A stretch of 36,043 bases of DNA from HO2-45-28 sp964574495 (lineage in GTDB: Bacteria; Patescibacteriota; Minisyncoccia; HO2-45-28), in contig CAZNNT010000003.1 of the NCBI GenBank assembly GCA_964574495.1, positions 1 through 36,043 of the forward strand, given 5' to 3'. Position 1 is the first letter of the stretch; the number at the start of each line of letters is the position of its first letter. Made by a program: the position numbers and the translations under genes. The notes beneath the pieces are model-generated. The model was not told the DNA's origin. It saw nothing but the letters and a program-made list of their open reading frames with translations, and made no database searches. Positions 16,339 through 22,178 of the stretch are shown in pieces.

Positions 16339-16725
16339 CTACAAAGGTATGTATTCACCTTGAGAACCCAACCTTCCTTTGAGTGTCCCGCCCCAGATAC
16401 CGCATGGACCTATCTGTTTTATGCTAGCCAACTGGGCAATTAAATGAAGTGCCAACTGCCGTGCCCTTCTCTTTTTCCCAAAGACCAAGGGGATCATGGG
16501 GATATGCCAGAGTTTTTTGACGGTGCCGGCGCACAACACTTGTGTGCCACTAGCATCCAATTCAATCGTCAGTTTGCTCTTGTCAGAGCGAACAAAGTGG
16601 AATGCGTAGCACCATGGGACCATGGCACCATAGTGTCCCGCCTTTTCGTCGACCACCTCAAAGTCGCAGACTCCTTGCTCCAACTGATCCACGGTCTTTT
16701 GAAGCTCGTTTATTGTCTTCAGCAC
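16339..16725 (-). CDS. Orphan small protein with its own promoter, strong SD and terminator
   Basis: 128 residues from a GTG start. The start is decided by an AGGAGG Shine-Dalgarno sequence 5 bp upstream, which is rare here: core genes in this window mostly lack one. The N-terminus is a coiled-coil-like helix (INELQKTVDQLEQG), followed by strands (YAFHFVRSDKSKLTIELD) and a basic helical stretch (FGKKRRARQLALHLIAQL). No family is recognised. A longer ORF on the opposite strand (16444 onward) runs into tyrS in frame, but that is an upstream extension of tyrS without support. Codon use is more G/C-ending and Cys/Trp-containing than in the neighbours, which suggests an acquired or fast-evolving cassette. 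Confidence 0.65.
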   Translation of the reverse strand: MLKTINELQKTVDQLEQGVCDFEVVDEKAGHYGAMVPWCYAFHFVRSDKSKLTIELDASGTQVLCAGTVKKLWHIPMIPLVFGKKRRARQLALHLIAQLASIKQIGPCGIWGGTLKGRLGSQGEYIPL

Positions 16726-16788
16726 AGCGTCCTCCTTCTTATTTGGCGGCTAACGAACTCCCAAGCCCTATGCCTGGACACCACCTTG

Positions 16789-16817
16789 TTTCTATCACCT
16801 CATTTATTTGTTGTCAA
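16789..16817 (-). promoter_or_regulatory. Promoter of the 128-aa orphan gene
   Basis: On the minus strand a perfect -35 box TTGACA (16812-16817) is followed after 17 bp by TAGAAA (16789-16794). The predicted leader is about 55 nt and includes the AGGAGG site. Confidence 0.6.
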
Positions 16818-16845
16818 GGGTCTGAAAAAAAACAAATCTCTGTGC

Positions 16846-16851
16846 TATCAT
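16846..16851 (+). promoter_or_regulatory. tyrS -10 box (TATCAT), probable leaderless start
   Basis: TATCAT ends 6 bp before the tyrS ATG, placing the transcription start on the start codon. A CTGAAA at 16822-16827 could be the -35 box (18-bp spacer). No Shine-Dalgarno sequence precedes the ATG. Confidence 0.45.
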
Positions 16852-16857
16852 CTAAAA

Positions 16858-18057
16858 ATGGCGAAAGGTTTAAGCAAAAAGTTGGAAGAAAAAATCACTC
16901 GGCTCTCGGAAGGCATAATCATCAAAAATGAACTTGAGAAACGGTTGAAATCTGGGCAAAAACTCCGCATAAAATACGGCGTTGATGTTACATCTCCATT
17001 TTTGCATTTGGGGCACGCGGTTAATTTGTGGCTGATGCGCGCTTTTCAGGAAGAAGGGCACAAAGTTGTTTTTCTGGTGGGGGACTTCACGACGAAGATA
17101 GGCGACCCGACAGGGAGGAACGAGGCGCGTAAAAAAGTTTCGGACGCCGATATAAAAAAGGGAGCGAAAGAATTTATAAAACAGGTTTCTAAAATTCTTT
17201 TGACTGACAAGAAGATTTTTGAAATACGCAAAAACTCCGAATGGTATTCCAAAATGAAAACCGAAAAACTGCTTGAACTTATGTCGCTATTCACCAACGC
17301 CCAACTGATTAAGCGCGATATGTTCCAGAAAAGAATAAAAGAAGGCAATGATATTTTTGAAAACGAGCTTATCTATCCAATTTTGCAGGGCTACGATTCG
17401 GTTATGCTCGGGTCGGATTTAACCATAATCGGATCGGACCAGCTTTTTAATGAAATGATGGGGCGGGATTTGCAGCAAAAATTCAGGCAATCTCCCCAGG
17501 TCATTATTACCACTAAAATTACTCCCGGTATCCGCGGAGGAGAGAAACAATCCAAAAGTTCGGGAAATTATATTGCCTTAAACGACTCCGCTCAAGAAAA
17601 ATTCGGAAAAATAATGAGCATTCCCGACGATTTAATAATCCGGTATTTTGAGGTTTATAGCGATACCGATTCGGCGAGAATCCGAGAACTCGGCCGTCTT
17701 TTGGGCGGCGGAAAAATTAATCCGAAAGACGCTAAACTGGAGCTGGCCGAAGCCGTTACCTCAAAGTATCACGGCAAAAAAGAAGCGGACCAAGCCAGAA
17801 GATTTTTCGTAGAGACATTTCAGAAAAGAGAATTGCCGGAAAGCGCGGTTGTTTTTTCTGCCGAAAAAGGAAAAAAGCTAAAGAGCATTTTAGTTGATTC
17901 CGGTCTGGCGCCTTCCAATTCCGAGGCCTCGCGCCTGATAAAGGCGGGAGCGGTGGAATTTGACGGCATTGTGGCGAAAAACATTCACGAGAAAATAGAT
18001 AAAGAAGGAGTTTTGCGCGTCGGCAAAAAACGATTTCTCAAGATAAGGCTGAAATAA
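16858..18057 (+). CDS. tyrS: Tyrosyl-tRNA synthetase
   Basis: 399 residues from the ATG at 16858. The open frame extends upstream to 16444, but the extra 138 residues are an antisense reading of the neighbouring gene and do not match the enzyme. Class I catalytic domain: KIKYGVDVTSPFLHLGHAVN-type opening with HLGH (the HIGH motif), GDFTTKIGDPTGRN, the tyrosine-pocket region YPILQGYDSVML and GSDQLFNEMMGRDLQ, and KQSKSSGN as the KMSKS loop. The C-terminus is an S4 RNA-binding domain (SEASRLIKAGAVEFDG). It charges tRNA-Tyr in the cytoplasm. It is followed by a strong hairpin at 18061. Confidence 0.96.
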   Translation: MAKGLSKKLEEKITRLSEGIIIKNELEKRLKSGQKLRIKYGVDVTSPFLHLGHAVNLWLMRAFQEEGHKVVFLVGDFTTKIGDPTGRNEARKKVSDADIKKGAKEFIKQVSKILLTDKKIFEIRKNSEWYSKMKTEKLLELMSLFTNAQLIKRDMFQKRIKEGNDIFENELIYPILQGYDSVMLGSDLTIIGSDQLFNEMMGRDLQQKFRQSPQVIITTKITPGIRGGEKQSKSSGNYIALNDSAQEKFGKIMSIPDDLIIRYFEVYSDTDSARIRELGRLLGGGKINPKDAKLELAEAVTSKYHGKKEADQARRFFVETFQKRELPESAVVFSAEKGKKLKSILVDSGLAPSNSEASRLIKAGAVEFDGIVAKNIHEKIDKEGVLRVGKKRFLKIRLK

Positions 18058-18060
18058 CCA

Positions 18061-18090
18061 AAATTCCCCCAACAGTAATCGGGGGAATTT
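18061..18090. terminator. Bidirectional terminator between tyrS and the acidic small gene
   Basis: AAATTCCCCC (18061-18070) and GGGGGAATTT (18081-18090) are perfect 10-bp complements around a 10-nt loop. The element starts 3 bp after the tyrS stop and 13 bp past the stop of the minus-strand gene, so it can serve both. Confidence 0.75.
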
Positions 18091-18103
18091 CGGTTAAAAT
18101 TTA

Positions 18104-18244
18104 TTATTCTTCCGCGTCTTCTCCCTCTTCTTTCTCTTCCGGGAGTTCTCCTCCTTCCTCTGCGTCAACCTCGTCTTCTTGAGCATAGATAGCTCCGTCA
18201 TTGAGGTCTCCGTTGTCTTGGTAGAGCATATTTCTTTTGGACAT
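18104..18244 (-). CDS. Tiny highly acidic protein (46 aa), function unknown
   Basis: Minus strand from ATG at 18244 to TAA at 18104: MSKRNMLYQDNGDLNDGAIY, then AQEDEVDAEEGGELPEE and KEEGEDAEE. After a short basic start, more than half of the last 26 residues are Glu or Asp, and there is no hydrophobic core, so it is probably disordered. It is bounded by a strong terminator downstream and a small hairpin upstream. No Shine-Dalgarno sequence is seen. Low-complexity acid-rich ORFs can be spurious, but the Met start, the defined terminator and the absence of any other gene in the 270-bp interval support it. Confidence 0.55.
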   Translation of the reverse strand: MSKRNMLYQDNGDLNDGAIYAQEDEVDAEEGGELPEEKEEGEDAEE

Positions 18245-18268
18245 TCTTATAAAGATTTATGCGACCGT

Positions 18269-18284
18269 CCCGATAAACATCGGG
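18269..18284. repeat. Small hairpin CCCGAT/ATCGGG
   Basis: CCCGAT (18269-18274) and ATCGGG (18279-18284) pair around AAAC, between ruvC and the acidic gene. It could terminate ruvC, whose stop lies at 18332, although no T run follows on the minus strand. Confidence 0.4.
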
Positions 18285-18331
18285 GGATGGATTTATTTTT
18301 ATCAACTCTTTTCGGTCTTGTAAAGCGTTAT

Positions 18332-18796
18332 TTATAGACCCTGTGGATAACATCCCGAAGCCGTAAGGGCTATGGCGACGGCGTCAATAGCATCATCGTT
18401 TAAGGAGAGATCGGTTTTAAATATGATTTTTATCATTTTTTCAATCTGTTTTTTATCGGCTCTGCCATATCCGCAGACGGCAAGTTTTACTTCCGGAGGA
18501 GAAAATTCGCGGATTTCGAGGCCTTGAGCCAAAGAAAGAATCGCGCCCCGGGATTCGGCTACGCGCATAGCTGTTTTATGATTCGTATTTAAAAAAAGTT
18601 TTTCCAGCGCGAGGATATCCGGTTTATATTTTTCAAGAAGATTTTTAAAGCCGCCGGCAATCGCGGCCAGGCGCGTCTCGTGCGCCATCTCCTTGGGCGT
18701 TTCAAGACAGCCCGCATCCGAAAGCGCGCCGTTTTCCAAAACGGCGTATCCCAATCGTCCGTATCCGGGGTCTATTCCTAAAATTTTTCTGCCCAC
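18332..18796 (-). CDS. ruvC: Crossover junction endodeoxyribonuclease RuvC
   Basis: 154 residues from a GTG start (V-G-R-K-I-L-G-I-D-P-G). RNase H-like fold with the four acidic catalytic positions: Asp in GIDPGYGRLGYAV, Glu in ILALEKLF, and the two Asp of NDDAIDAVAIAL. Near the centre are HKTAMRVAESRGAIL and the KLAVCGYGRADKKQI segment typical of RuvC. It resolves Holliday junctions. ruvA and ruvB are elsewhere in this window, so the whole RuvABC system is present, although dispersed. Confidence 0.95.
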   Translation of the reverse strand: MGRKILGIDPGYGRLGYAVLENGALSDAGCLETPKEMAHETRLAAIAGGFKNLLEKYKPDILALEKLFLNTNHKTAMRVAESRGAILSLAQGLEIREFSPPEVKLAVCGYGRADKKQIEKMIKIIFKTDLSLNDDAIDAVAIALTASGCYPQGL

Positions 18797-18834
18797 TGCT
18801 TAATTTTGACACGATTCAGCCCAAAAAGGATGGT

Positions 18835-18863
18835 TTGACAAACTAATAGAATGAGTGTATAAT
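18835..18863 (+). promoter_or_regulatory. Consensus sigma70-type promoter of the high-GC orphan gene
   Basis: TTGACA (18835-18840), a 17-bp spacer, then TATAAT (18858-18863): every base matches the consensus. It reads toward the orphan gene at 19034 and is divergent from ruvC. Predicted transcription start is about 18870. Confidence 0.75.
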
Positions 18864-18869
18864 GCACGC

Positions 18870-19033
18870 ATAGTTCTTAAAATTTTTTTACCGGCGGCCA
18901 TAGCCAAAAGGCCTTAAAAATTAAGATTTTCTGGCTATGGCTGTCATTGGGACGGCCAAAGCATGATGCCGCACTTTGTGGCCCTCCGTCTAAAAGGCGG
19001 AAGGAACGGCTATCAGCCGGAAGGGAGTTTGAG
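18870..19033 (+). promoter_or_regulatory. Structured ~164-nt 5' leader of the orphan gene
   Basis: Between the consensus promoter and the ATG at 19034. GCCATAGCCA (18897-18906) and TGGCTATGGC (18932-18941) are perfect 10-bp complements enclosing a 25-nt loop that itself contains CTTAA-aaa-TTAAG. Further downstream CGGCT-atc-AGCCG forms a small hairpin shortly before the Shine-Dalgarno sequence AGGGAG (19022-19027, 6 bp from ATG). A 9-codon ORF starts at 18937 (MAVIGTAKA). Long structured leaders are unusual next to the leaderless core genes. No known riboswitch class is recognised. Confidence 0.45.
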
Positions 19034-19597
19034 ATGTCCAAGTACGGCCACAGGCCCATTAACTGGTTTGAGTCAATTGTGAACAAAATGGGCGGGGAGG
19101 AAAAAGCCGAGGAGTACCTGCGGGGCGAGTTGGGCCTGGTTGCCATGGACCCGTTCCATGAGACGGGGGAGCTGATCATCCAGATTCCGGCCCTTCGGAG
19201 GCCCACTCTGGCAGAACTCAAGGCCAAGTACTCCTGGGTGCGCCAGATTGAGCGAGACGTTTCGCCGGAAGGGCCCGTGACGCTTCGTCTTGGCACCCTG
19301 CTTCGAAAAGGCGAAGACCAGATCAAAGGCCAAGAGTTCGAACGTCGGAGCAAGACGATTGCCGGCCAGACGCTCGGCTTCCAGCACGCCGAATGGCTGG
19401 TTGGGTGTCAGAACTCCTTCCCGGCGCTCACCGCTCTTCTCGAAAGGGTCTGCATTGACTTTCTGGGGATTGTCGTGGTGAACGCGGACGGCGGCCAGAT
19501 CTTTCCGTACCTCGTCAGGAACGACGAGCGCTGTTGCTTGTGCTGGATCTGGTGGTTGGGCCTGACTCGGTCCGGCCGTCTCGCCGTCAGCAAGTAG
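19034..19597 (+). CDS. High-GC orphan protein (187 aa), possible CPR-specific family
   Basis: The ATG at 19034 has a good Shine-Dalgarno sequence. The frame opens at 18947 but only with a TTG. The N-terminus MSKYGHRPINWFESIVNKMG is followed by GEEKAEEYLRGEL, a pattern I loosely associate with hypothetical proteins of Parcubacteria. Then come IIQIPALRRPTLAELKAKY and a central QTLGFQHAEWLVGCQNSFPA. The C-terminus is Trp/Cys-rich (RCCLCWIWWLGLTRSGRL). A sampled 60-bp line (19081-19140) is about 62% G+C, against about 45% in a sampled pilB line. It has its own consensus promoter, structured leader and terminator hairpin. The function is unknown. Confidence 0.72.
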   Translation: MSKYGHRPINWFESIVNKMGGEEKAEEYLRGELGLVAMDPFHETGELIIQIPALRRPTLAELKAKYSWVRQIERDVSPEGPVTLRLGTLLRKGEDQIKGQEFERRSKTIAGQTLGFQHAEWLVGCQNSFPALTALLERVCIDFLGIVVVNADGGQIFPYLVRNDERCCLCWIWWLGLTRSGRLAVSK

Positions 19598-19649
19598 ATT
19601 TGTCTCTCGGACATTGGGCCCTTGTCCTTTGTCTCTGGGAAGCTTTAAC

Positions 19650-19673
19650 GGCCAGCGACACTTGTCGCTGGCC
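19650..19673. terminator. Hairpin between the orphan gene and yebC
   Basis: GGCCAGCGA (19650-19658) and TCGCTGGCC (19665-19673) pair perfectly around CACTTG. It lies 52 bp after the orphan gene's stop and 2 bp beyond the yebC stop, so it can end both convergent transcripts. Neither side has a strong T run. Confidence 0.5.
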
Positions 19674-19675
19674 AT

Positions 19676-20212
19676 TTACATTTCGGCATTCGTGTATATA
19701 TCGTTTATGTCGTCGTTTTCATCAAGCGCTTCAAAAATTTTTGAGAGCGCCTCTTTTGTTTTTTCGTCAACTGTTATGTTCGCGATCGGCTGCCAGCCGT
19801 CTTCGGTTTTTTGGAATAAAAATTTTGCGGATCCGGGAGAGGCGAGCTTCGCGCCGTTTTCGGAAAGAAGATGCTTTATTTCTTGCGTCGTGCGATTTTT
19901 ATTGTCTGTAATTCCGGCAATCAATATCGCGCTACCCCCGGGCCCGTAAGCCTCAAACAAAACTTCCTCCAGAGCGTTTTCGTCTTTCGAAGTCGCGCGC
20001 TTTATCGCCCGCTCAATGTTGTCGGAGGGCATGTTGAAAGAGCGGGCTTTTTCCACGGCCGCCCTTAAAGACGGGTTTGACGCCGGATCAGGTCCCTTTT
20101 CGCGCGCGGCAACGGTTATTTGTTTCGCCAGTTTCGCGAACTCTTTGCTTTTTCTGGCGTCAGTCAGGGCTTTTTTATGTTTGATTTGAGACCACTTGGA
20201 ATGTCCGCTCAT
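19676..20212 (-). CDS. yebC: YebC/PmpR-family protein, shortened
   Basis: 178 residues. The N-terminus MSGHSKWSQIKHKKALTDAR, the SNPSLRAAVEKARSFNMPSDNIERAI block and FEAYGPGGSAILIAGITDNKNRT are diagnostic. The family is usually about 240-250 residues; here the second half is compacted (LFQKTEDGWQPIANITVDEK then SKIFEALDENDDINDIYTN), so roughly 60-70 residues of domains 2/3 are missing. The typical end motif D-x-Y-T-N is still present, so this is a compact form rather than a broken gene. YebC proteins act as transcription regulators or translation factors for difficult proline stretches. It is in the run with the PH-domain gene, gap 17 bp. Confidence 0.93.
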   Translation of the reverse strand: MSGHSKWSQIKHKKALTDARKSKEFAKLAKQITVAAREKGPDPASNPSLRAAVEKARSFNMPSDNIERAIKRATSKDENALEEVLFEAYGPGGSAILIAGITDNKNRTTQEIKHLLSENGAKLASPGSAKFLFQKTEDGWQPIANITVDEKTKEALSKIFEALDENDDINDIYTNAEM

Positions 20213-20229
20213 ATTTTTTTACCGAGGGG

Positions 20230-20736
20230 CTAATGCTCCAGCGCCCCATTCTCTTTTTTTGCTCCCGCAAGGATTATATCTTTAATTTTATCGGCATGAG
20301 GAATATCGTGGGCCTCAAAACCCTCTTGTCCGGCCGTCTGCACGCGGATATTTCCGTAATGGAGCAAAGTGGCGACAAAACTCGGAATTTCCACGGTGAC
20401 ATCCTGCACCCGCGAGAGCATAAATTCGGATGTCTTGCGCCTGAACATGCCTATTTGTTCCACGTCAATAATGCGTTCGTCGGTTACTATCCAAAAATCA
20501 AGATAATAATCAAACCAGATGACGAAAGCGCCCAATAAGGCCGCCAAAAAATAAATAACCACGATATAGATTGCCAGCGGCAATAATTGCGCTTTAATTT
20601 GCAGCGCAGGCAGAAGAATGAGCGCGACAATCGGCGGAATCAAAGCAAGGGCGGCAAAAGTTAATTTGTTCGCCACCACTATCCAATGCCGGTGGAACGC
20701 TACTATGATTTTTTCTCCTTCGTGAAGCTGCAGCAT
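20230..20736 (-). CDS. Bacterial PH-domain (YdbT/DUF304-like) membrane protein
   Basis: 168 residues. N-terminal LHEGEKIIVAFHRHWIVV, two membrane spans (KLTFAALALIPPIVALILL and LPLAIYIVVIYFLAALLGAF), then the bacterial PH domain: DYYLDFWIVTDERIIDVEQ, FRRKTSEFMLSRVQDVTVEI and LLHYGNIRVQTAG. These motifs are characteristic of the bPH_2 family. The exact role is not known. It ends 17 bp before yebC and starts 1 bp after the preceding small membrane gene, so they are co-transcribed. Confidence 0.85.
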   Translation of the reverse strand: MLQLHEGEKIIVAFHRHWIVVANKLTFAALALIPPIVALILLPALQIKAQLLPLAIYIVVIYFLAALLGAFVIWFDYYLDFWIVTDERIIDVEQIGMFRRKTSEFMLSRVQDVTVEIPSFVATLLHYGNIRVQTAGQEGFEAHDIPHADKIKDIILAGAKKENGALEH

Positions 20737-20737
20737 A

Positions 20738-20944
20738 TTAAAATTTAACTGAAAATATCAAAATAGTGGAAATGGCGGCCAGAATGGCGGCAACGGCAAG
20801 AAACGATCCGATAATCCAGCGCGCCCGGTCGCGGGGCAAACTGTATTTTTTGTAATGCCAGAGAAGCGCCGACACCAAGAGGCCGTATATCAGCAAAAAG
20901 GCGAAATGCGCGAGGATTATAATTATTTTCGGATTTCCTTGCAC
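20738..20944 (-). CDS. Small two-span membrane protein (68 aa)
   Basis: GTG start at 20944. Two hydrophobic helices, IIIILAHFAFLLIYGLLVSALLW-like and IIGSFLAVAAILAAISTILIF, flank a basic loop (HYKKYSLPRDRARW). No family is recognised. It lies 14 bp downstream of ruvB and 1 bp before the PH-domain gene, so it is part of the minus-strand operon; pairing with the PH-domain membrane protein is possible. Confidence 0.6.
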   Translation of the reverse strand: MQGNPKIIIILAHFAFLLIYGLLVSALLWHYKKYSLPRDRARWIIGSFLAVAAILAAISTILIFSVKF

Positions 20945-20958
20945 TGTTTTATTATACT

Positions 20959-21963
20959 TTAAATCAATTTCGCCTGCGGCGTTTTGATGCCGAGATGCTC
21001 GTAGGCGGCGGGCGTGGCCGTCCGGCCTCGCGGAGTGCGCTCAATAAAGCCGAGGCGCAGTAAGAACGGCTCATAGACCTCTTCCACCGTTTGCGGGTCT
21101 TCGGATGACGCGGCGGCCAGAGTGTTCAGTCCCACGGGTCCTCCGCTGAATTTTTCGACCAAAATTTTAAGTAATTGGCGGTCGGTTTCTTCCAGACCCC
21201 TATTATCAACGCCTAAAAGATCCAAGGTTTTTGAAACCGCCTCATTATTTATTTCCGGCATTTTATGCACTTGAGCGTAGTCGCGGGCCCGTTTTAACAG
21301 GCGATTGGCTATTCTGGGGGTAAAACGGGAACGGCCGGCTATCAATTCCACGGCATCCGGAACAAGGCCGGTTTTTAATATTCCGGCCGAGCGCTTTAAT
21401 ATTTTCATCAGCTCTTCTTTCGTGTAATAATCCAGGCGGAAAGTTCCTCCGGAAAATCGCGAACGGAGGGGGTTGGAAAGCATGGCTATGCGGGTCGTAG
21501 CCGCGATCAAAGTAAAAGGCGGCAATTCCAATTGAATTGAACGCGCGCCCGGACCTTTGCCGATAATTATATCCAGCGTTCTTGATTCCATGGCCGGATA
21601 CAGCACTTCCTCTATGGTTTTATTCAGGCGATGCACCTCGTCAATAAAAAGAATATCTCCGGCCGATAAATTCGTAAGGATTGACGCCAGATCGCCCACC
21701 TTTTCTATAGCCGGGCCGGAAGTTATTTTAATCTGGGAAGACATTTCTTTGGCTATGAGGTGGGCAAGAGATGTTTTGCCGAGCCCCGCCGGCCCGTGAA
21801 GCAGCACGTGTTCCAACGCTTCGCCCCTTTCTTTAGCCGCGCTCATCAAAATCTTCAAATTTCTTTTGATTGGTTCCTGTCCGACATAATCATCCCAGTT
21901 GTATGGACGCAATGTTTGCTCCAGGCCCGCGTCCTCGTTTGTTTTGGCTATAATGTTAGACAT
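20959..21963 (-). CDS. ruvB: Holliday junction branch-migration ATPase RuvB
   Basis: 334 residues. The start LRPYNWDDYVGQEPIKRNLKI is typical. Walker A in HGPAGLGKTSLAHLIA, Walker B in ILFIDEVHRLNK, sensor 1 in LIAATTRIAMLSNPLRSRF, and the winged-helix end with GPVGLNTLAAASSEDPQTVE, EPFLLRLGFIERTPRGRTAT. With RuvA it drives branch migration, and RuvC cuts the junction. The ATG at 21963 has no Shine-Dalgarno sequence; TATCAT 8 bp upstream may be a -10 box. It follows a 56-codon ORF by 23 bp. Confidence 0.97.
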   Translation of the reverse strand: MSNIIAKTNEDAGLEQTLRPYNWDDYVGQEPIKRNLKILMSAAKERGEALEHVLLHGPAGLGKTSLAHLIAKEMSSQIKITSGPAIEKVGDLASILTNLSAGDILFIDEVHRLNKTIEEVLYPAMESRTLDIIIGKGPGARSIQLELPPFTLIAATTRIAMLSNPLRSRFSGGTFRLDYYTKEELMKILKRSAGILKTGLVPDAVELIAGRSRFTPRIANRLLKRARDYAQVHKMPEINNEAVSKTLDLLGVDNRGLEETDRQLLKILVEKFSGGPVGLNTLAAASSEDPQTVEEVYEPFLLRLGFIERTPRGRTATPAAYEHLGIKTPQAKLI

Positions 21964-21964
21964 A

Positions 21965-21993
21965 TTGACAAATGATAATTATTTTGTTATACT
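21965..21993 (+). promoter_or_regulatory. Near-consensus promoter reading away from ruvB
   Basis: On the plus strand TTGACA (21965-21970), 17 bp, TATACT (21988-21993): 11 of 12 consensus bases with ideal spacing. No plus-strand gene follows. The next element is the nested inverted-repeat structure at 22025-22170, so a non-coding transcript is possible. Confidence 0.5.
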
Positions 21994-22157
21994 GCGCTTG
22001 AAAGCCAATGGTTTAGCGCTTCAAGGTCTCTAGGCAAAACTTTATATTTTTTTTTGGATTCTGACCGCAAGGACGGACCGGACGCTTCCTTGTTGAGGTC
22101 AAATCTGGGCCGTTTCTTCGGCAAATCCTTAGCTTGCGGCTCCCATACCTCAAGCAT
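21987..22157 (-). CDS. Small basic protein (56 aa) between pilB and ruvB, function unknown
   Basis: ATG at 22157 to TAA at 21987. The protein begins MLEVWEPQAKDLPKKRPRFD, continues LNKEASGPSLRSESKKKYK and ends VLPRDLEALNHWLSSAV. It has balanced charge and no cysteine. It sits on the same strand as its neighbours, 21 bp after pilB and 23 bp before ruvB, consistent with an operon. Upstream there is only a weak GCAGGG. Alternatively the interval is a plus-strand structured RNA, because the 12-bp inverted repeat pairs the region just before the ATG with codons near the end. I favour the coding reading slightly. Confidence 0.48.
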   Translation of the reverse strand: MLEVWEPQAKDLPKKRPRFDLNKEASGPSLRSESKKKYKVLPRDLEALNHWLSSAV

Positions 22158-22170
22158 CTGCCTAGAGACC
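22000..22170 (+). ncRNA. Candidate structured non-coding RNA between ruvB and pilB
   Basis: Downstream of a near-consensus promoter. GGTCTCTAGGCA (22025-22036) pairs perfectly with TGCCTAGAGACC (22159-22170). Nested inside, TTGAGGT (22093-22099) pairs with ACCTCAA (22147-22153), and inside that GGGCCG (22107-22112) pairs with CGGCTC (22137-22142, one G-U). A small AAGCC/GGTTT hairpin lies near the 5' end. The overall layout, a long closing stem around a nested hairpin of ~150 nt, recalls 6S-like regulatory RNAs, but I cannot match it to a known class. No clear terminator follows. It conflicts with the 56-codon minus-strand ORF over the same bases; only one may be real. Confidence 0.35.
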
Positions 22171-22178
22171 CTGCGGCA

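Noticed and set aside
16444..16857. In-frame upstream extension of tyrS giving a 537-aa protein
   Set aside because: The added residues are Cys/His-rich without homology, lie antisense to a gene with its own SD and terminator, and the tyrS -10 box sits just before the ATG at 16858.
18877..19675. Long minus-strand ORFs (200 and 158 codons) opposite the orphan gene
   Set aside because: They arise from the high GC content; the plus strand has the promoter, SD and terminator, and the minus ORFs lack start signals.
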